A DNA stretch of 64,000 nucleotides. It comes from Ferrovibrio sp046294345 (GTDB lineage Bacteria; Pseudomonadota; Alphaproteobacteria; Ferrovibrionales; Ferrovibrionaceae). The notes beneath the pieces are model-generated. The model was not told the origin of the DNA. It searched no databases and was given only the letters and a program-made list of their open reading frames with translations. The stretch covers positions 1-64,000 of the forward strand of contig JBKBJT010000018.1 in the NCBI GenBank assembly GCA_046294345.1. Reading direction: 5' to 3'. The translations under genes and the position numbers were made by a program. The first letter of the stretch is position 1; each line of letters opens with the position of its first letter. Shown in pieces: positions 17,124-27,162 of the stretch.

Positions 17124-18692
17124 ATGACCCGCAAAACCTATTACATCACCACGCCGATCTACTATGTGAACGACAAGCCGCATATCGGGCATGCCTATAC
17201 GTCGCTGGCCTGCGACGTGCTGGCGCGCTTCAAGCGGCTGGACGGCTATGACGTGATGTTCCTCACCGGCACGGACGAGCATGGCCAGAAGGTGGAGAAG
17301 GCCGCCGAGGCGGCCGGCATCGATCCGCAGACCTTCTGCGACAAAGTGAGCCAGAGTTTCCGCGACCTGGCCGGGGCGATGAATTTCTCCAACGACGATT
17401 TCATCCGCACCACCGAACCGCGGCACGTGAAGTCGGTGCAGGCGCTGTGGCAGAAGGTGGCCGCGTCGGGCAACATCTATCTCGGCCATTACGAAGGCTG
17501 GTACGCCGTGCGCGACGAAGCCTTCTACCAGGAAGACGAATTGCAGGATGGCCCGAACGGCCAGAAGCTGGCGCCGACCGGCGCGCCCGTGGAATGGGTG
17601 AAGGAGCCGTCGTATTTCTTCAAGCTCTCGGCCTGGGGCGAGAAGCTGCTGAAGTTCTACGAAGAGAATCCCGGCTTCATCCTGCCGGCCAGCCGCCGCA
17701 ACGAGGTGATCAGCTTCGTGAAGGGCGGCCTGAAGGATCTTTCGGTCTCGCGCACCACTTTCAAGTGGGGTATCCCGGTGCCGGGCGACGAAGCCCATGT
17801 GATGTATGTCTGGTTCGACGCGCTGACCAATTACATCACCGCTGCCGGCTATCCTGATACGGCGAGCGATGCATACAAAAAGTTCTGGCCGGCCGATCTG
17901 CACATGGTGGGCAAGGACATCCTGCGCTTCCACGCCGTGTATTGGCCGGCCTTTCTCATGGCTGCCGACCTGGCACCGCCGAAACGCGTTTTCGCCCATG
18001 GCTGGTGGACCAACGAAGGCCAGAAGATTTCCAAGTCACTCGGCAACGTGATCGATCCGCTGGCACTGATCGAGGAATTCGGGCTGGAGCAGACGCGCTA
18101 TTTCTTGATGCGCGAGGTGCCATTCGGCAATGACGGCGATTTCCGCCGCGCCGGCATCGTCAGCCGCATCAACAGCGAACTGGCCAACGGTTTCGGCAAC
18201 CTGGCGCAGCGCACGCTCAGCTTCTGCGCCAAGAACACCAGTGCCGCCGTGCCGACACCCGGCCCGCTGGCCGAGATGGATGAGGCCCTGCTGGCCGAGG
18301 CCGACAGCCTGGCGGACCGCATGCGTGCGGCCCTGGACGATCAAGCGATCCACACGGCACTGCAATACTGGTTCGACCTAGTGGACGCGGCCAACAAGTA
18401 TATCGACGTCGCCGCACCCTGGACCCTGCGCAAAACCGATCCGGCGCGCATGGAGACCGTGTTGTGGACACTGCTGGAAGCGATCCGCCAGCTTGCCATT
18501 CTGGCGCAGGCGATCATGCCCAACTCGGCGGCCAGGATGCTCGACCAGCTCGGTGTCTCGGAGGCCGCGCGCAGCTTCAGTCATCTGGGCGAGCTGGGCC
18601 GCCTGCGCGCCGGCACGCCATTGCCGACGCCGCAGGGCGTGTTCCCGCGTCATGTCGAGGCGGCGCCTGCCGCAAATGGGGAAGGCGCGTGA
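17124..18692 (+). CDS. metG: Methionyl-tRNA synthetase
   Basis: 522 residues. Class I signatures: HIGHAYTS (HIGH) at ~21-28 and KISKSLGN (KMSKS) at ~300-307. The connective region lacks the four-Cys zinc knuckles, placing it in the shorter, zinc-free MetG type. The anticodon-binding helical domain has a WTLRKTD segment. No C-terminal tRNA-binding EMAP-like domain is present. It charges tRNA-Met and initiator tRNA. The stop is one base before the tatD ATG. Confidence 0.96.
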   Translation: MTRKTYYITTPIYYVNDKPHIGHAYTSLACDVLARFKRLDGYDVMFLTGTDEHGQKVEKAAEAAGIDPQTFCDKVSQSFRDLAGAMNFSNDDFIRTTEPRHVKSVQALWQKVAASGNIYLGHYEGWYAVRDEAFYQEDELQDGPNGQKLAPTGAPVEWVKEPSYFFKLSAWGEKLLKFYEENPGFILPASRRNEVISFVKGGLKDLSVSRTTFKWGIPVPGDEAHVMYVWFDALTNYITAAGYPDTASDAYKKFWPADLHMVGKDILRFHAVYWPAFLMAADLAPPKRVFAHGWWTNEGQKISKSLGNVIDPLALIEEFGLEQTRYFLMREVPFGNDGDFRRAGIVSRINSELANGFGNLAQRTLSFCAKNTSAAVPTPGPLAEMDEALLAEADSLADRMRAALDDQAIHTALQYWFDLVDAANKYIDVAAPWTLRKTDPARMETVLWTLLEAIRQLAILAQAIMPNSAARMLDQLGVSEAARSFSHLGELGRLRAGTPLPTPQGVFPRHVEAAPAANGEGA

Positions 18693-18693
18693 C

Positions 18694-19503
18694 ATGGCTA
18701 TGCTGATCGACAGCCATTGCCATCTGGATTTCCCCGATTTCGCCGAAGAGCGTGACGCGATCATCCAGCGCGCGCGCCAGGCCGGCGTCGGCCTGATGCT
18801 GACCATCTCGACCCGGCTGGACCAGTTCGACCGCGTGCTGGCGGTGGCTGAGGCCTATCCCGATGTCTATTGCACCGTCGGCATCCATCCGCACGAGGCG
18901 GACGACCATGTGGATGTGGCCGCCGCGAAGCTGGTCGAACTGACCCGGCATCCCAAAGTGGTTGGCATCGGCGAGACGGGACTGGATTATTTCTACGAGC
19001 ACAGCGACCGCCAGGCGCAGAAAAAATGCTTTCTTGCGCATATCCAGGCTGCGCGCGAAACCGGCCTGCCAGTGGTGATCCATACCCGGGATGCCGATGA
19101 GGATACCGCTGCGATCATCGAGGCCGAGATGGCCAAGGGCCGTTTCAAGGGCCTGCTGCATTGCTTTTCGTCGGGTCACGCACTGGCCGAACTGGCCGTG
19201 AAGCATGACATGATGGTGTCGTTCTCGGGCATCCTCACGTTCAACAAGGCGCGCGAGGTGCAGCATTCGGCGCAAGTCCTGCCGCTAAGCCATGTTCTGG
19301 TGGAAACCGATGCGCCCTATCTGGCACCGGTGCCGCTGCGCGGCAAGCGCAACGAACCGTCCTATGTGGTGCATACGGCGGCTTTCCTGGCCAAGCTGAA
19401 ACAGGTCGGCATCGCCGAAGTGACCGAGGCGACCACGGCGAATTTCCTGCGGCTGTTCGAGAAGGTGCCGCAGGCGGCGGTGATCGACCGCCGGGCTGCC
19501 TGA
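18694..19503 (+). CDS. tatD: TatD-family metal-dependent DNase
   Basis: 269 residues from ATG 18694, one base after the metG stop (ATG 18700 would give MLIDSHCH). TIM-barrel hydrolase motifs: IDSHCHLDFPDF, VGIHPHEA, GIGETGLDYFYEHSDRQAQ, VVIHTRDADEDT, HCFSSG and VETDAPYLAPVPLRGKRNEP, holding all His/Asp/Glu metal ligands. Family members are 3'-5' DNases or RNases acting in DNA repair or quality control. The order metG-tatD-metallo-hydrolase is standard in alphaproteobacteria. Confidence 0.95.
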   Translation: MAMLIDSHCHLDFPDFAEERDAIIQRARQAGVGLMLTISTRLDQFDRVLAVAEAYPDVYCTVGIHPHEADDHVDVAAAKLVELTRHPKVVGIGETGLDYFYEHSDRQAQKKCFLAHIQAARETGLPVVIHTRDADEDTAAIIEAEMAKGRFKGLLHCFSSGHALAELAVKHDMMVSFSGILTFNKAREVQHSAQVLPLSHVLVETDAPYLAPVPLRGKRNEPSYVVHTAAFLAKLKQVGIAEVTEATTANFLRLFEKVPQAAVIDRRAA

Positions 19504-19511
19504 TCCAGACG

Positions 19512-20267
19512 ATGCGCGCGATCATCCTGGGCTGCGGCACATCGGCCGGCGTCCCCCGCATCGATGGCGACTGGGGCGCCTGCGATCCGAACGAGCCGAA
19601 AAACCGCCGCAGCCGCTGTTCCATCGTGGTGGAGCAGGGCGATGACCGGCTGCTGATCGATACCAGTCCGGATCTGCGCAACCAGTTCCTGGCCAACGGC
19701 ATCAAATGGGTTTCGGCCGTGGCCTGGACGCATGACCATGCCGACCAGACCCATGGCCTGGATGACCTGCGCATCCTGGCCTATACCTCGCGCCAGCGCG
19801 TGCCGGGATATGCCGATGCCTTCACCCATGAGCGGCTGAAACGCAAATTCGGATATTGCTTCGAGAAGGCCGGCGATGGTTATCCCCCGATCATCGAACC
19901 ACGCCTGATCGATGGCCCTTTCAATGTTGGCAGCATCGAAGTGACGCCGATCCGCCAGCGCCACGGCAATATCGATTCCCTCGGATTTCGTTTCGGCGAT
20001 CTGGCCTATTCCAACGATGTGGTCGGGCTGGACGACGAGGCTTTTGCGGCTCTGGATGGCGTGAAGCTGTGGATCGTCGATGCCATGCGTTATACGCCGC
20101 ATCCGACCCACAGTCATGTCGAGCAGACGCTGGAATGGATCGCGCGCGTGAAACCGCGACGCGCCGTGCTGACCAACATGCATATCGATCTGGACTACAG
20201 CAGACTGAAAAGCGAACTGCCGCCCGGCGTCGAGCCGGCCTATGACGGCATGGTGGTGGAATGCTGA
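19512..20267 (+). CDS. MBL-fold metallo-hydrolase, PhnP-like
   Basis: 251 residues. Starts with ILGCGTSAGVPRI, the PhnP-type N-terminus, then has a Cys-containing segment (ACDPNEPKNRRSRCS), LLIDTSPDLRNQFL, the metal motif THDHADQTHGLDDLR and later LANMHIDLDY-type His/Asp residues (TNMHIDLDY). PhnP is a cyclic phosphodiesterase, but the alphaproteobacterial version next to tatD has not been tied to phosphonate use and its substrate is open. Overlaps the next gene by seven bases. Confidence 0.9.
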   Translation: MRAIILGCGTSAGVPRIDGDWGACDPNEPKNRRSRCSIVVEQGDDRLLIDTSPDLRNQFLANGIKWVSAVAWTHDHADQTHGLDDLRILAYTSRQRVPGYADAFTHERLKRKFGYCFEKAGDGYPPIIEPRLIDGPFNVGSIEVTPIRQRHGNIDSLGFRFGDLAYSNDVVGLDDEAFAALDGVKLWIVDAMRYTPHPTHSHVEQTLEWIARVKPRRAVLTNMHIDLDYSRLKSELPPGVEPAYDGMVVEC

Positions 20268-21238
20268 AATCCATCTGGGCTGTCGCGCAGAAGGGCGCCG
20301 CCGGCATGCTGAACCAGGCGGTCGGGCTGGCTGAGTCCCTGTTCAACGGTGGCGGCTTTGGCCTGCCGCAGAGCTTCGAGCTGGAGTATCGCTGGCCCTA
20401 TACCTGGGCGCCGATGCATCCGTTCTTCGCCAGCCTGGATGCCATCACACCAGAAAGCCGGGCGCAGTTCGGCGATCAGCCCTGGCCGGACGTGCTGATC
20501 TCCTGCGGTCGCAAATCCGCGCTCTTCGCCCTGGCGGTGAAAAAGGCCAGCGGCGGCCGCACGACGGTGATCCATATCCAGGATCCCAAGGCATCGCCGC
20601 GTTACTGGGACCTGTTGATTGTGCCCGAGCATGATCGCACGCGCGGTTCAAACGTGCTGGTCTCGACCGGCTCGCTGCATCGCGTGACCCGGCTGAAGCT
20701 TGAAACCGGCGCCGAAGCGATCCGGCAGGAATATGCGCATCTGCCGCATCCGCGCGTGGCCGTGCTGGTCGGGGGTAACAACCGGTATTATTCGCTGGAT
20801 GAAGACTGGATGCGCGGGTTTGTCGCTCAGTTGCGTAACATGTGCGAACGGTCGGGCTGTGGCATCATGGCGACGATCTCGCGTCGCAGCGGAGAGGCCG
20901 AGGCGAACATCCTGCGCGGCGGTCTGGCCAGTCTGCCGGCGGTGCTGTGGGACGGAAAGGGGCCCAATCCATATTTCGGGTTCCTGGGCCTGGCCGATGC
21001 CATCGTGGTGACCTGCGATTCCGTCTCGATGATTTCCGAGGCCTGTTCCACCGGAAAACCGGTGCTGGTGGCCAAGCTGCCCGGGCGGTCCAAGCGGTTT
21101 GATGCCTTCTTCGACAGCCTGCTGAAGCAGGGCCTGATCCAGTGGTTCGATGGCCGGCTGATGCAATGGGACAGCGGCAAACTGGACGACATGGGTCATA
21201 TCACCCGGGATGTCCGCCAGCGCTTTGGCTGGTCCTGA
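20261..21238 (+). CDS. ELM1-family protein (mitochondrial fission ELM1-like)
   Basis: 325 residues matching the bacterial family named after plant mitochondrial fission factor ELM1 (formerly DUF1022). Recognisable parts are DVLISCGRKSALFALAVKK, VIHIQDPKASPRYWDLLIVPEHD, VAVLVGGNNRYYSLDEDWM and a C-terminal FLGLADAIVVTCDSVSMISEA, which together resemble a GT-B glycosyltransferase-like fold. Bacterial function is unknown; it is not a cell-division factor by evidence here. Cotranscribed with the metallo-hydrolase. Confidence 0.88.
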   Translation: MLKSIWAVAQKGAAGMLNQAVGLAESLFNGGGFGLPQSFELEYRWPYTWAPMHPFFASLDAITPESRAQFGDQPWPDVLISCGRKSALFALAVKKASGGRTTVIHIQDPKASPRYWDLLIVPEHDRTRGSNVLVSTGSLHRVTRLKLETGAEAIRQEYAHLPHPRVAVLVGGNNRYYSLDEDWMRGFVAQLRNMCERSGCGIMATISRRSGEAEANILRGGLASLPAVLWDGKGPNPYFGFLGLADAIVVTCDSVSMISEACSTGKPVLVAKLPGRSKRFDAFFDSLLKQGLIQWFDGRLMQWDSGKLDDMGHITRDVRQRFGWS

Positions 21239-21269
21239 GCCGACCCGCATCTTCCGCTTAAAGATATTT

Positions 21270-21288
21270 ATTGTTATAGTATAACAAT
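21270..21288. promoter_or_regulatory. 19-base perfect palindrome upstream of exbB, Zur-box-like operator
   Basis: ATTGTTATAGTATAACAAT is a perfect dyad centred on the G at 21279. It contains TGTTATANTATAACA, the core described for Zur (zinc uptake regulator) sites of proteobacteria. It lies 103 bases before exbB, overlapping a plausible -10 (TATAGT). The match is by eye. Confidence 0.55.
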
Positions 21289-21289
21289 T

Positions 21290-21353
21290 CTCCGCTATGC
21301 CGCTTTATTTTGCGAGCGGTTCTCATTATTAATAGCGGAGTCCCCGGCATAGC
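21290..21353 (+). promoter_or_regulatory. Leader with two mutually exclusive stems before exbB
   Basis: CTCCGCTAT (21290-21298) pairs perfectly with ATAGCGGAG (21332-21340), and the overlapping GCTATGCCG (21294-21302) pairs perfectly with CGGCATAGC (21345-21353). The two nine-base stems share their 5' strand and cannot coexist. No T tract follows. This may be an RNA switch, or chance symmetry around protein sites. Confidence 0.35.
21311..21333. promoter_or_regulatory. Fur-box-like site upstream of exbB
   Basis: TGCGAGCGGTTCTCATTATT resembles iron-box sequences; read on the minus strand, AATAATGAGAACCGCTCGC matches 12 of 19 positions of the classical Fur consensus by my count. One half-site is good (TAATGAGAA), the other weak. 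Placed about 60 bases before exbB, in a position fit for iron control of the TonB-imelysin unit. Confidence 0.4.
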
Positions 21354-21390
21354 TGCACGCAGATGCAGGCAGAATTTGGAGTAAGCTCTT

Positions 21391-22077
<687 letters not shown>

Positions 22078-22086
22078 GAGGCTGTC

Positions 22087-22560
<474 letters not shown>

Positions 22561-22566
22561 CGCGTG

Positions 22567-23340
22567 ATGAAAACGCAGGTCTCATCCTGGACGGTATCGG
22601 TTGCGGCCCATCTGGCCGTGGCATCCGCGCTGCTGTTCGGCCTGCCGTTCTTCAGCAAGCCCATTGTGGCCGAGGAAAAATTCCAAGGCATCGAAGTCCT
22701 GCTGATGGCCAGTGCGCCCCCCGTGGAAGCGCTGCCCCCACCACCGCAGCCGCAGCCGGTGGTGGAAGTTCCGCCCCCGCCGCCCGAGCCGGTCAAGGAA
22801 CCGGAACTGATCACTTCCAACTCGACGGAACCGGATGTCGAGCCGGTGCCGCCGCCAAAGCCGAAACCCGTGGTTCAGAAACCGCCCAAGCCACGGCCGG
22901 AACCGCCGCGGCCACAGCCCGAGCCGGTGAAAATGCCGCAGCCGCCGGCACCCATAGTCGAGCCGCAACAGTCCAAGACGCAGGTCGCGGCCGTGCCGCC
23001 GGCACCGACGGGCCCGGTGATGTCCGCGCCGCGTGTGGCGGTCAATCCGAATGCCGAGGCCAGTTACTACGCCACCCTGCTGGCGTGGCTGGAACGCCAC
23101 AAGGAATATCCGCGCCGCGCGCAACTGCGGCGACAGGAAGGCGTTGCCCATCTGCGCTTTACCATCGACGGGCAAGGGCGCGTCATCGGCCATCGCATCG
23201 AGCGCAGCTCGGGGCATGAGTCTCTCGATGACGCCGTCGAACGGATGATCGCCAAGGCATCGCCGCTGCCGCCGATCCCTGCCGCGCTGGGCAAGAACAG
23301 CCTCGATGTGGTTGTCCCGATCCAGTTTTACCTGAAATGA
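22567..23340 (+). CDS. tonB: Energy transducer TonB
   Basis: About 257 residues from ATG 22567 (GTG 22564 possible). N-terminal membrane anchor (~6-26), a long Pro-rich periplasmic span (residues ~55-150, rich in PP, EP and KP) and a C-terminal TonB domain (~170-257) with YATLLAWLERHKEYPRRAQ, GVAHLRFTIDGQGRVIGHRIERSSG and PLPPIPAALG. It delivers proton-motive energy to outer-membrane receptors. No TonB-dependent receptor is encoded in this window, so the partner lies elsewhere. Confidence 0.93.
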   Translation: MKTQVSSWTVSVAAHLAVASALLFGLPFFSKPIVAEEKFQGIEVLLMASAPPVEALPPPPQPQPVVEVPPPPPEPVKEPELITSNSTEPDVEPVPPPKPKPVVQKPPKPRPEPPRPQPEPVKMPQPPAPIVEPQQSKTQVAAVPPAPTGPVMSAPRVAVNPNAEASYYATLLAWLERHKEYPRRAQLRRQEGVAHLRFTIDGQGRVIGHRIERSSGHESLDDAVERMIAKASPLPPIPAALGKNSLDVVVPIQFYLK

Positions 23341-23363
23341 TTCTGCCTGAAGGAAGAGCCGCC

Positions 23364-24641
23364 ATGCTCCGTTTTGGCCTCGCGCTTATTTTTGTGGTCG
23401 GACTGTTTGCCGGAGGCAATGCCTCGGCCGCCAGCCAGGACGACATCAAAGCGGCAGTGCTGAAAACCTATGGCGATATCGCCCAGGCGACCTATGAGGA
23501 CTCACTGACCTCGGCGCGCAGCCTGCAGAAGGCGATATCAGCCCTGATCGCTACGCCATCGGAAGCCAGCCTGAAGGTGGCCCGTGCCGCCTGGATTGCC
23601 TCACGCGTGCCTTACATGCAAAGCGAGGTGTTTCGCTTCGGCAATGCCATTGTCGACGATTGGGAAGGCCGCGTGAATGCCTGGCCGCTGGACGAGGGCC
23701 TGATCGATTACGTGGATGCCGACCGCTATGGTGAGGAATCCGACGAGAATCCGCTCTACACCGCGAATGTGATCGCCAACAAGCAGATCAAATTCGGCGG
23801 CAAGGTCCTCGATGCTGCGAAGATCGACTGGAAGCTGCTGCGCAGGCTGCATGAAGTGGGTGGCGTGGAGGCCAATGTCGCCACCGGTTATCATGCCATC
23901 GAGTTCCTGCTCTGGGGCCAGGACCTGAACGGAACCGGCGCGGGCGCCGGCAACCGGCCCTGGACCGATTACGCCAAGCAGGGCTGCACCAATGGCAATT
24001 GCGAACGCCGCGCCCAGTATCTGGCGGTGGCGACCCAGATCCTGGTCGATGATCTGGCCTGGATGGCCAGGCAGTGGCAGCCCGAAGGTGCGGCCCGCAA
24101 GGCCCTGGCCGAGAAAGGTCTGGATGCCGGTATCAGCGCGATGCTGACCGGGCTGGGCAGCCTGTCCTACGGCGAACTGGCCGGCGAACGCATGAAACTG
24201 GGCCTGCTGTTGCACGATCCCGAGGAGGAGCATGACTGCTTCTCCGACAATACGCATAACGCGCATTACTACGACGTGCTGGGCATGCTGAATGTCTATG
24301 GCGGCGAATACAAGCGCATCAACGGCAGCGTGGTGAAGGGGCAGGGCCTGACGCATCTGGTGCGTGTCGCGGCCCCCGAGCTTGATACCGAGATGCGGGC
24401 GAAGCTGAAAGCCACCATCGACTCCTTCGGCGCGATCAAGCAGCGCGCGGAGAGCAAAGAGGCCTATGACCAGATGCTCGGCGAGGGCAACGCCGAGGGT
24501 AACGCCATGATACAGGCCGGCATCGACCGGCTAACCGACCAGACGAAGACGCTGGAGCGCGTGGTTGCCGCGCTGAAACTGAAGGCGACATTCGAAGGTT
24601 CGGACAGTCTCGATGCACCCGATAAGGTCGGCAAGCACTAA
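23364..24641 (+). CDS. Imelysin-family periplasmic protein (M75), long form
   Basis: About 425 residues from ATG 23364, with a cleavable signal (LALIFVVGLFAGGNASA). The imelysin core carries the GxHxxE-type motif in GYHAIEFLLWGQDLNG, flanked by VPYMQSEVFRFGN, the paired WPLDEGLIDYVD and HDCFSDNTHNAHYYD segments. This family includes EfeO-related iron-binding proteins and ICMP of Pseudomonas; peptidase activity is doubted, iron handling is the accepted theme. It follows tonB by 23 bases and its 3' end overlaps the DUF1111 gene by 29 bases. Last residues are a Leu/Lys/Ala helix. Confidence 0.9.
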   Translation: MLRFGLALIFVVGLFAGGNASAASQDDIKAAVLKTYGDIAQATYEDSLTSARSLQKAISALIATPSEASLKVARAAWIASRVPYMQSEVFRFGNAIVDDWEGRVNAWPLDEGLIDYVDADRYGEESDENPLYTANVIANKQIKFGGKVLDAAKIDWKLLRRLHEVGGVEANVATGYHAIEFLLWGQDLNGTGAGAGNRPWTDYAKQGCTNGNCERRAQYLAVATQILVDDLAWMARQWQPEGAARKALAEKGLDAGISAMLTGLGSLSYGELAGERMKLGLLLHDPEEEHDCFSDNTHNAHYYDVLGMLNVYGGEYKRINGSVVKGQGLTHLVRVAAPELDTEMRAKLKATIDSFGAIKQRAESKEAYDQMLGEGNAEGNAMIQAGIDRLTDQTKTLERVVAALKLKATFEGSDSLDAPDKVGKH

Positions 24642-26067
24642 GGCCCGCGCGTTCAGTATCGCCGCACTGGCAACTTTGCTGGCGTTACCGGTCGGGGCGG
24701 ACGAGCACCGGGTGAATGATCGCCGTCCCGGCGGCGATACGACGGTGAGCAAGCCGATCAACAGTTCGGTCTTTTCCCATCCTTCCGGCAACATGCGGTT
24801 CGAGCGGCAGCTCGACTTCAGGATCGGCGATGGCATCTTCCGCAAGCTTTGGACATCCTCGCCGAGCTCGACGACCTCATCGGACGGGCTGGGGCCGCTG
24901 TATAACGCGCGGTCCTGCCAGTCCTGCCACCTGAAAGACGGGCGCGGCCGACCGCCGGCCGAGGGCGAAGCGGCCGTCTCGATGTTCCTGCGCCTCAGTA
25001 TCCCGCCACAGGATGAGACCGACAGGCAGGTACTGGAATCCTTTATCCAAACCGTGACGCCGGAGCCGACCTACGGCACGCAGCTGCAGAACTTTTCCGT
25101 GCAGGGCCTGCTGGCCGAGGGGCGCATGGAGGTTGCTTATAACGAGATCAAAGTGGAGCTTGCCGATGGCGAGACCGTCACTCTGCGCAAGCCGAGTTAC
25201 AGTATCGCCGACCTGAATCACGGACCGTTACATCCGCAGACCATGATCTCGCCGCGCGTGACGCCGCAGATGATCGGCCTCGGATTGCTGGAGGCGATCC
25301 CAGAGTCCGACATTCTGCGTCACGCCGATCCGGAAGACAGGGATGGCGACGGCATCGCCGGCCTGCCCAACCGGGTCTGGAGTCATGCCCATGGCAAGGC
25401 AATGCTGGGGCGTTTCGGATGGAAGGCCGGCGCCGCCACGGTGGCCGACCAGACGGCAGAGGCTTTTGCCGGCGATCTTGGTCTTTCCACGCCGCTGCTG
25501 CCCAAAGCCTCGCATGGCGAATGCACGACGGCGCAGCGCGACTGTCTGAACGCACCCACAGGCGACGATCCGGCCGAAGGCATCGAGGTGCCGCGCCAGA
25601 TGTTCGACCTGACGGTGTTCTATGCGCGCAACCTCGCCGTGCCGGCACGACGCAAACCCGACGATCCAGCCGTGCGGCGCGGCCAGGCATTATTCGCGGC
25701 GGCAGGCTGCGCGGGTTGCCACATCCCCAGTCATCGGACAGCAACCGATGCAGTCCATCCCGAGCAATCGGAGCAAACAATCTGGCCCTATACCGACCTG
25801 CTGCTGCATGACATGGGCGAGGGACTGGCCGACAATCGCCCTGAGGGTCGCGCCAGCGGCCGGCACTGGCGCACCGCGCCGCTCTGGGGCATTGGCCTGA
25901 CCCGCATTGTCAGCGGCCACGATTTCCTGCTGCACGATGGTCGCGCCCGTGGCGTTCTGGAAGCGATCCTCTGGCATGGCGGCGAGGCGCAGTCGGCCCG
26001 CGATCGTGTGGTCGGCATGAGCCGCCAGGAACGGGCCGATCTGTTGGCCTTCATCAATTCGCTGTAA
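24613..26067 (+). CDS. Di-haem oxidoreductase-like protein (DUF1111)
   Basis: 484 residues with a signal peptide (AALATLLALPVGA). Two CxxCH haem c sites: CQSCH early (LYNARSCQSCHLKDGRGRPP) and CAGCH late (FAAAGCAGCHIPSHR). The middle contains SPRVTPQMIGLGLLEAIPE and a Ca-binding-like DPEDRDGDGIAGLPNRVW, all typical of the DUF1111 thiol-oxidoreductase-like family related to MauG peroxidases. Placement between two imelysins suggests an electron-transfer or oxidase step in periplasmic metal uptake, by inference. Ends LLAFINSL. Confidence 0.9.
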   Translation: MHPIRSASTKARAFSIAALATLLALPVGADEHRVNDRRPGGDTTVSKPINSSVFSHPSGNMRFERQLDFRIGDGIFRKLWTSSPSSTTSSDGLGPLYNARSCQSCHLKDGRGRPPAEGEAAVSMFLRLSIPPQDETDRQVLESFIQTVTPEPTYGTQLQNFSVQGLLAEGRMEVAYNEIKVELADGETVTLRKPSYSIADLNHGPLHPQTMISPRVTPQMIGLGLLEAIPESDILRHADPEDRDGDGIAGLPNRVWSHAHGKAMLGRFGWKAGAATVADQTAEAFAGDLGLSTPLLPKASHGECTTAQRDCLNAPTGDDPAEGIEVPRQMFDLTVFYARNLAVPARRKPDDPAVRRGQALFAAAGCAGCHIPSHRTATDAVHPEQSEQTIWPYTDLLLHDMGEGLADNRPEGRASGRHWRTAPLWGIGLTRIVSGHDFLLHDGRARGVLEAILWHGGEAQSARDRVVGMSRQERADLLAFINSL

Positions 26068-26081
26068 CGCGGAGAGCTGTC

Positions 26082-27161
26082 ATGCGTATTCCTGGCCTGG
26101 TGCTTATTCTGCTGATGGTTCTGCATGGACCAGTTTTGGCGCTGGACATTCAGGGCTACGAAGCGCTCAACCGCGCCGCGGTCGGGGGCCATGTCCTGCC
26201 GCGCTACGATGCGCTGGCAACCGCAACTGGAAAACTGGAGCAGGCGGCCAAGACTTTCTGCGCCATGCCGGCTGCGGAACGGAAGCTCGAAACGCTGCGG
26301 CAGGCCTATCATGATGCGGCTGATGCCTGGCAGGATATCCAGCATGTGCGGTTCGGTCCCATCGACCTGTTCTTTCGCAGCCAGCGGTTCGCCTTCTGGC
26401 CCGATCCGCGCAACACCATCGGCAAACAGTTGGCGGAACTGATCGCCAAACACGCCAGCGGCTCGATCAATGCGGAGGTTCTTGGGCGTGGCAGCGTGGC
26501 TGTTCAGGGCCTGCCGGCGCTGGAGCGCATGATCTTCGGCGACGACGCAAAGAAACTACAGACCGGTGCGGACGCGGCTTTCCGTTGCGGATACGTGACG
26601 GCGATTGCACAGAACCTTGCCGACATGGCACGCGAAACGCAGCAGGAATGGCGCGCGCCGAACAAGGGTTTCGTCGTGCAGATGCTGAAACCGGGGCAGG
26701 ACGCGGATGCACGTTATCGCGACGCACAGGAAGCGACGCTGGAGTTGTTCAAGAGCCTCTATACCGCGATCGAGCTGGCGGCTGATCACAAGCTGGCCCG
26801 GCCGCTCGGTGCCTCGGCCGACGATGCGCGGCCGCGTCTGGCCGAGTCCTGGCGCAGCGAACGCTCCCTGCGCAACATCCAGCACAACTTGGCAGCCGCG
26901 GCCGACCTGTACGCGGCGGCTTTTGCGGCGCAGGTTTCGGATAAATCCCTGGATACGACGATCCGGGCAGCCTTCGTGCAAGCCCAGGCCTCGGCGGCGG
27001 CGCTGCCCATGCCGCTGGAGCGCGCCGTGCAGGATGCCGGTGCGCGCAAGGCGGCCGAGAAACTGGCTGCCGATACCCAGGTCCTGAAGAGCCTGGTGAT
27101 GCAGCGACTGCCGGAAGCATTGCAGATTCCGGTCGGTTTCAACGCGCTGGATGGCGATTGA
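26082..27161 (+). CDS. Imelysin-family periplasmic protein, short form
   Basis: 359 residues with a signal peptide (LVLILLMVLHGPVLA). The imelysin pattern is present but divergent from the first paralogue: DAWQDIQHVRFGPIDLFFR, WPDPRNTIGKQL and PALERMIFGDD in place of the usual GxHxxE block. The order imelysin-DUF1111-imelysin-DUF1513 is a recurring metal-associated cluster in proteobacteria. Fifteen bases separate it from the DUF1111 gene. Confidence 0.85.
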   Translation: MRIPGLVLILLMVLHGPVLALDIQGYEALNRAAVGGHVLPRYDALATATGKLEQAAKTFCAMPAAERKLETLRQAYHDAADAWQDIQHVRFGPIDLFFRSQRFAFWPDPRNTIGKQLAELIAKHASGSINAEVLGRGSVAVQGLPALERMIFGDDAKKLQTGADAAFRCGYVTAIAQNLADMARETQQEWRAPNKGFVVQMLKPGQDADARYRDAQEATLELFKSLYTAIELAADHKLARPLGASADDARPRLAESWRSERSLRNIQHNLAAAADLYAAAFAAQVSDKSLDTTIRAAFVQAQASAAALPMPLERAVQDAGARKAAEKLAADTQVLKSLVMQRLPEALQIPVGFNALDGD

Positions 27162-27162
27162 G

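Noticed and set aside
18493..18693. TatD with a 67-residue N-terminal extension inside metG
   Set aside because: The extension is an Arg/Ala-rich frame over metG; the barrel begins at MLIDSHCH right after the metG stop.
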